Source of the DNA: JBHHYN01 sp046757565
GTDB taxonomy: Bacteria; Pseudomonadota; Gammaproteobacteria; Eutrophobiales; Eutrophobiaceae
DNA: 34,957 nt
Assembly: GCA_046757565.1 (NCBI GenBank)
Contig: JBHHYN010000018.1
Location: 1 to 34,957 of the forward strand
Direction: 5' to 3'
Shown here: piece after piece, positions 33,047 through 34,957 of the stretch
How positions within the stretch are numbered: the stretch's first letter is position 1
How the letters are laid out: the number at the start of each line of letters is the position of its first letter
Translations under genes and position numbers: made by a program
Notes under the pieces: model-generated
The model's database searches: none
Seen by the model: only the letters and a program-made list of their open reading frames with translations
Told to the model about the DNA's origin: nothing

Positions 33047-34093
33047 TCAGTGGCTTGCAGCCGCCGCTTCCTTCCAGATGCGCCGCAGTGCGTCCCAGAG
33101 ACTGTTGCGTACGGTTTCCAGATACAGGGTGTTATCACTCAAATTGATCGCCAGTCTGCGCTGCGCCGTGCCAAGATTGTGATAGGGCAAGCTCGGGAAA
33201 AGGTGGTGGAGCGCATGATAACGCAGGCCCACCGGTGCCCAGAGGGCCGTCAAAAACAGGTTTCCAGGGACATTGATGGAATCGAGATACTGCTCAGCAT
33301 AGCTCATCTTGTGATCGGCGGGGTTGCGATAGGCATGAGCAGCCAGTGTGCGCAATGAGTTAAGGAAAAAGACAAGCGTGGTGACCGCGTACCAGAGGAC
33401 GAGGACCTTGTAGGTCATGACACCCGAAGCGACGCAGATTATTACAATCGAGGCAAAAATGAAGGCGGCAAATTCCTGTGCCCGCCAGTTCCTGTCGTTG
33501 CGGATGGCGTCCGCGGCACGCTTATAACCAAGATCAATGGTGAGTGAAGACGCCCGCGACCAGGAAAATTTGCGTAGTGGCGGGGAGATATAGGACAGCG
33601 GTGTCAGCAACAGAAAGCGGCCGGCAAAAAACAAGGGTAATACAAATGACAGCAAGACATAGCCAATCATCCCTACCGGCCGCTGCCTGGCAAAGGGGAT
33701 ATATTCACCATCTTCCCTGGTGCCATAGACATCGCGCTTATGATGATCATTATGCACGCCATCATAGGTAAAAGAGGGGACCAGTAGCGGAATTCCGCAA
33801 ACAAGGTTCCAGCACAACCGGAACGCCTTGAAGGAACCCTTTTTCAGATGCGCCAGTTCGTGTATGAAGATGACGGCACGATAGAGGGCGAATGAGGCAA
33901 CAGCATAACCGGCAAGTTGCGAACCGGATAACAGCGGTGCCTGCAGGGCCAGAATAAAGGCGGTCCAGCCCAGCGAGACATGGAAAAGAAAATCCAGCCA
34001 GTAAATCCACGGGTTTGGCGTCATCAGATTACGTACCAGTTCATGCGCCTCCCGAAGCGGTAATGCCCGATTGGCAGTCACTTCAGTTATCAT
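33047..34093 (-). CDS. Membrane fatty-acid/sphingolipid desaturase family protein
   Basis: 348 residues with the three di-iron histidine boxes: His78-Glu-Leu-Ala-His82, His114-Asn-Asp-His117-His118 and His293-Ala-Leu-His296-His297. TM helices lie near 38-75, 145-165 and 207-245. It should introduce a double bond or hydroxyl in a lipid chain at the membrane. It is convergent with the kinase/Tam41-like operon and divergent from the next gene. A role on the sphingoid or acyl chain of the ceramide is attractive from context, but a general fatty-acid or carotenoid substrate cannot be excluded. Confidence 0.82.
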   Translation of the reverse strand: MITEVTANRALPLREAHELVRNLMTPNPWIYWLDFLFHVSLGWTAFILALQAPLLSGSQLAGYAVASFALYRAVIFIHELAHLKKGSFKAFRLCWNLVCGIPLLVPSFTYDGVHNDHHKRDVYGTREDGEYIPFARQRPVGMIGYVLLSFVLPLFFAGRFLLLTPLSYISPPLRKFSWSRASSLTIDLGYKRAADAIRNDRNWRAQEFAAFIFASIVIICVASGVMTYKVLVLWYAVTTLVFFLNSLRTLAAHAYRNPADHKMSYAEQYLDSINVPGNLFLTALWAPVGLRYHALHHLFPSLPYHNLGTAQRRLAINLSDNTLYLETVRNSLWDALRRIWKEAAAASH

Positions 34094-34232
34094 CTTGCGT
34101 TTCTAACATGTTGCGCCTTGTTCCAACTGTCTTATCCAGGTCCGCATAACTATGCATGACTATGATCTACAATTACACTCGCTTACACAATGATAACAGA
34201 CCCCGGCATTATTGGAATATCAGGAAAAAGTC

Positions 34233-34957
34233 ATGACAAAAAGAAACAGCATGTTGGCAAAGTATTACATCTTTATAGGTGTCGTGATCCTTGCTGTCGT
34301 TCTATATCGGAATTTTGATGATCTGCTGGACAAGGCCAAATCCCTGAGGCCTGTGCCGGCCGGCCCATCTGTCTCCCGTGGCAGCGCCCCGCCCTCTACA
34401 CAGGCCCCACCGGTGGCGGGAACGGGCCGGGGCTCCGGCTCTGTGCAGCAAGCAATACAACCACCTCCCGGTAATCAGACAATCGGGAAATTGATTGATG
34501 CGAAACAGGGTAATCATTTCGGGCCGGTAGTGCCGGTAATGGATGGCGAAGACCGGCAGTTGTTTCGCGATCACTTCAAAGCGAAACTTGCCAGCCCGGA
34601 GTATATCTCACGGAAAAACCGGAAAGGGATCCCGCGTACCTACCAGGGCTATCCCGAAGAAGCATTGATAAAGCAGGACCGGGCACGGATAGCGGCACGG
34701 ATAAAAACACCCGATGGCGTCACCCCCATCAGCATCCCGGTCACATCTCTTAAGCCACCCTCTATCGATGGAAGGGTAGAAGCAGGCGAATGGCAAGACG
34801 CCATTGAGATCCCCATTGGCGGAACAAACTTCAATACCCGCATCCTGCTGCTCTCCGACGGCAGGCGTCTTTACCTCGCCTGCAGGGTGCCGGATGACAG
34901 CACGGAAGCAGGTTACGATCAGTTTCGCTTCTATTATCATTGGCTCTTCAGCAGAAT
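34233..34957 (+). CDS. Membrane-anchored protein with CBM9-like domain (partial, 3' end cut)
   Basis: An open frame of 241 codons running off the window. An AGGA ribosome site precedes the ATG by 8 bases. Residues about 9-25 form one TM (Tyr-Tyr-Ile-Phe-Ile-Gly-Val-Val-Ile-Leu-Ala-Val-Val), followed by a Pro/Gly/Ser-rich linker (about 38-80), a basic segment, and from about 168 a beta domain starting Pro-Ser-Ile-Asp-Gly-Arg-Val-Glu-x-Gly-Glu-Trp, with Arg-Arg-Leu-Tyr-Leu-Ala-Cys-Arg-Val-Pro-Asp-Asp, as in carbohydrate-binding family 9-like domains. It is probably periplasmic, anchored in the inner membrane. The rest of the protein is not visible. Function unknown; a cytochrome-type or glycan-binding protein are options. 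Confidence 0.7.
   Translation, partial: MTKRNSMLAKYYIFIGVVILAVVLYRNFDDLLDKAKSLRPVPAGPSVSRGSAPPSTQAPPVAGTGRGSGSVQQAIQPPPGNQTIGKLIDAKQGNHFGPVVPVMDGEDRQLFRDHFKAKLASPEYISRKNRKGIPRTYQGYPEEALIKQDRARIAARIKTPDGVTPISIPVTSLKPPSIDGRVEAGEWQDAIEIPIGGTNFNTRILLLSDGRRLYLACRVPDDSTEAGYDQFRFYYHWLFSR

Overview
The window looks like chromosomal DNA of a gammaproteobacterium. The order queA-tgt-yajC-secD-secF is standard for Proteobacteria, a full-length erythronate-4-phosphate dehydrogenase (pdxB) is largely a gammaproteobacterial trait, and base composition is moderately GC-rich by eye. Nothing in the sequence fixes genus or species.

Left part (1-12230) is ordinary housekeeping, mostly on the minus strand. It holds a MlaC/HpnM-family periplasmic lipid-binding protein next to an RND/MMPL-type lipid exporter, a small secreted DUF4399 protein, glyoxalase I (gloA), purN, pdxB, the Sec accessory genes secF-secD-yajC, the queuosine genes tgt-queA, and a tRNA-Leu(CAA) on the plus strand.

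Right part (12238-34957) starts 8 bases after the tRNA and is a lipid-biosynthesis region with no housekeeping genes. It contains all five genes known from Caulobacter to be needed for bacterial ceramide synthesis. An acyl-ACP synthetase (aasR), ceramide reductase (cerR), dedicated acyl carrier protein (acpR) and serine palmitoyltransferase (spt) run leftward. The bacterial ceramide synthase family gene (bCerS) runs rightward from the opposite side of a 0.6-0.7 kb divergent gap. The expected logic is: acyl-AcpR + serine -> 3-ketosphinganine (Spt); N-acylation (bCerS); keto reduction (CerR).

Around this core sit genes that look like head-group and export functions. For export there are a type I (MsbA-like) ABC exporter directly downstream of spt, and an LptF/LptG permease pair downstream of bCerS. 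For decoration there are a MobA-like nucleotidyltransferase, two ELM1-family putative glycosyltransferases (one fused to a GT-like and a methyltransferase-like domain), a GT2 glycosyltransferase, a PAPS-type sulfotransferase, a 2-oxoglutarate/Fe(II) oxygenase and a membrane desaturase. For an anionic head group there are a DAGK-family lipid kinase resembling bacterial ceramide kinase and, directly after it, a Tam41-like cytidylyltransferase. Taken together I infer a locus that makes, decorates and exports a complex, probably glycosylated and possibly sulfated and/or phosphorylated sphingolipid.

Two structural points stand out. A 243-bp MITE-like element with perfect 20-bp terminal inverted repeats and TA target duplications has inserted between acpR and spt; removing it on paper restores a 2-base acpR-spt junction. 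The kinase/Tam41-like pair suggests a CDP-ceramide-type intermediate, which would be new if confirmed. The window ends inside a membrane-anchored protein with a CBM9-like domain.
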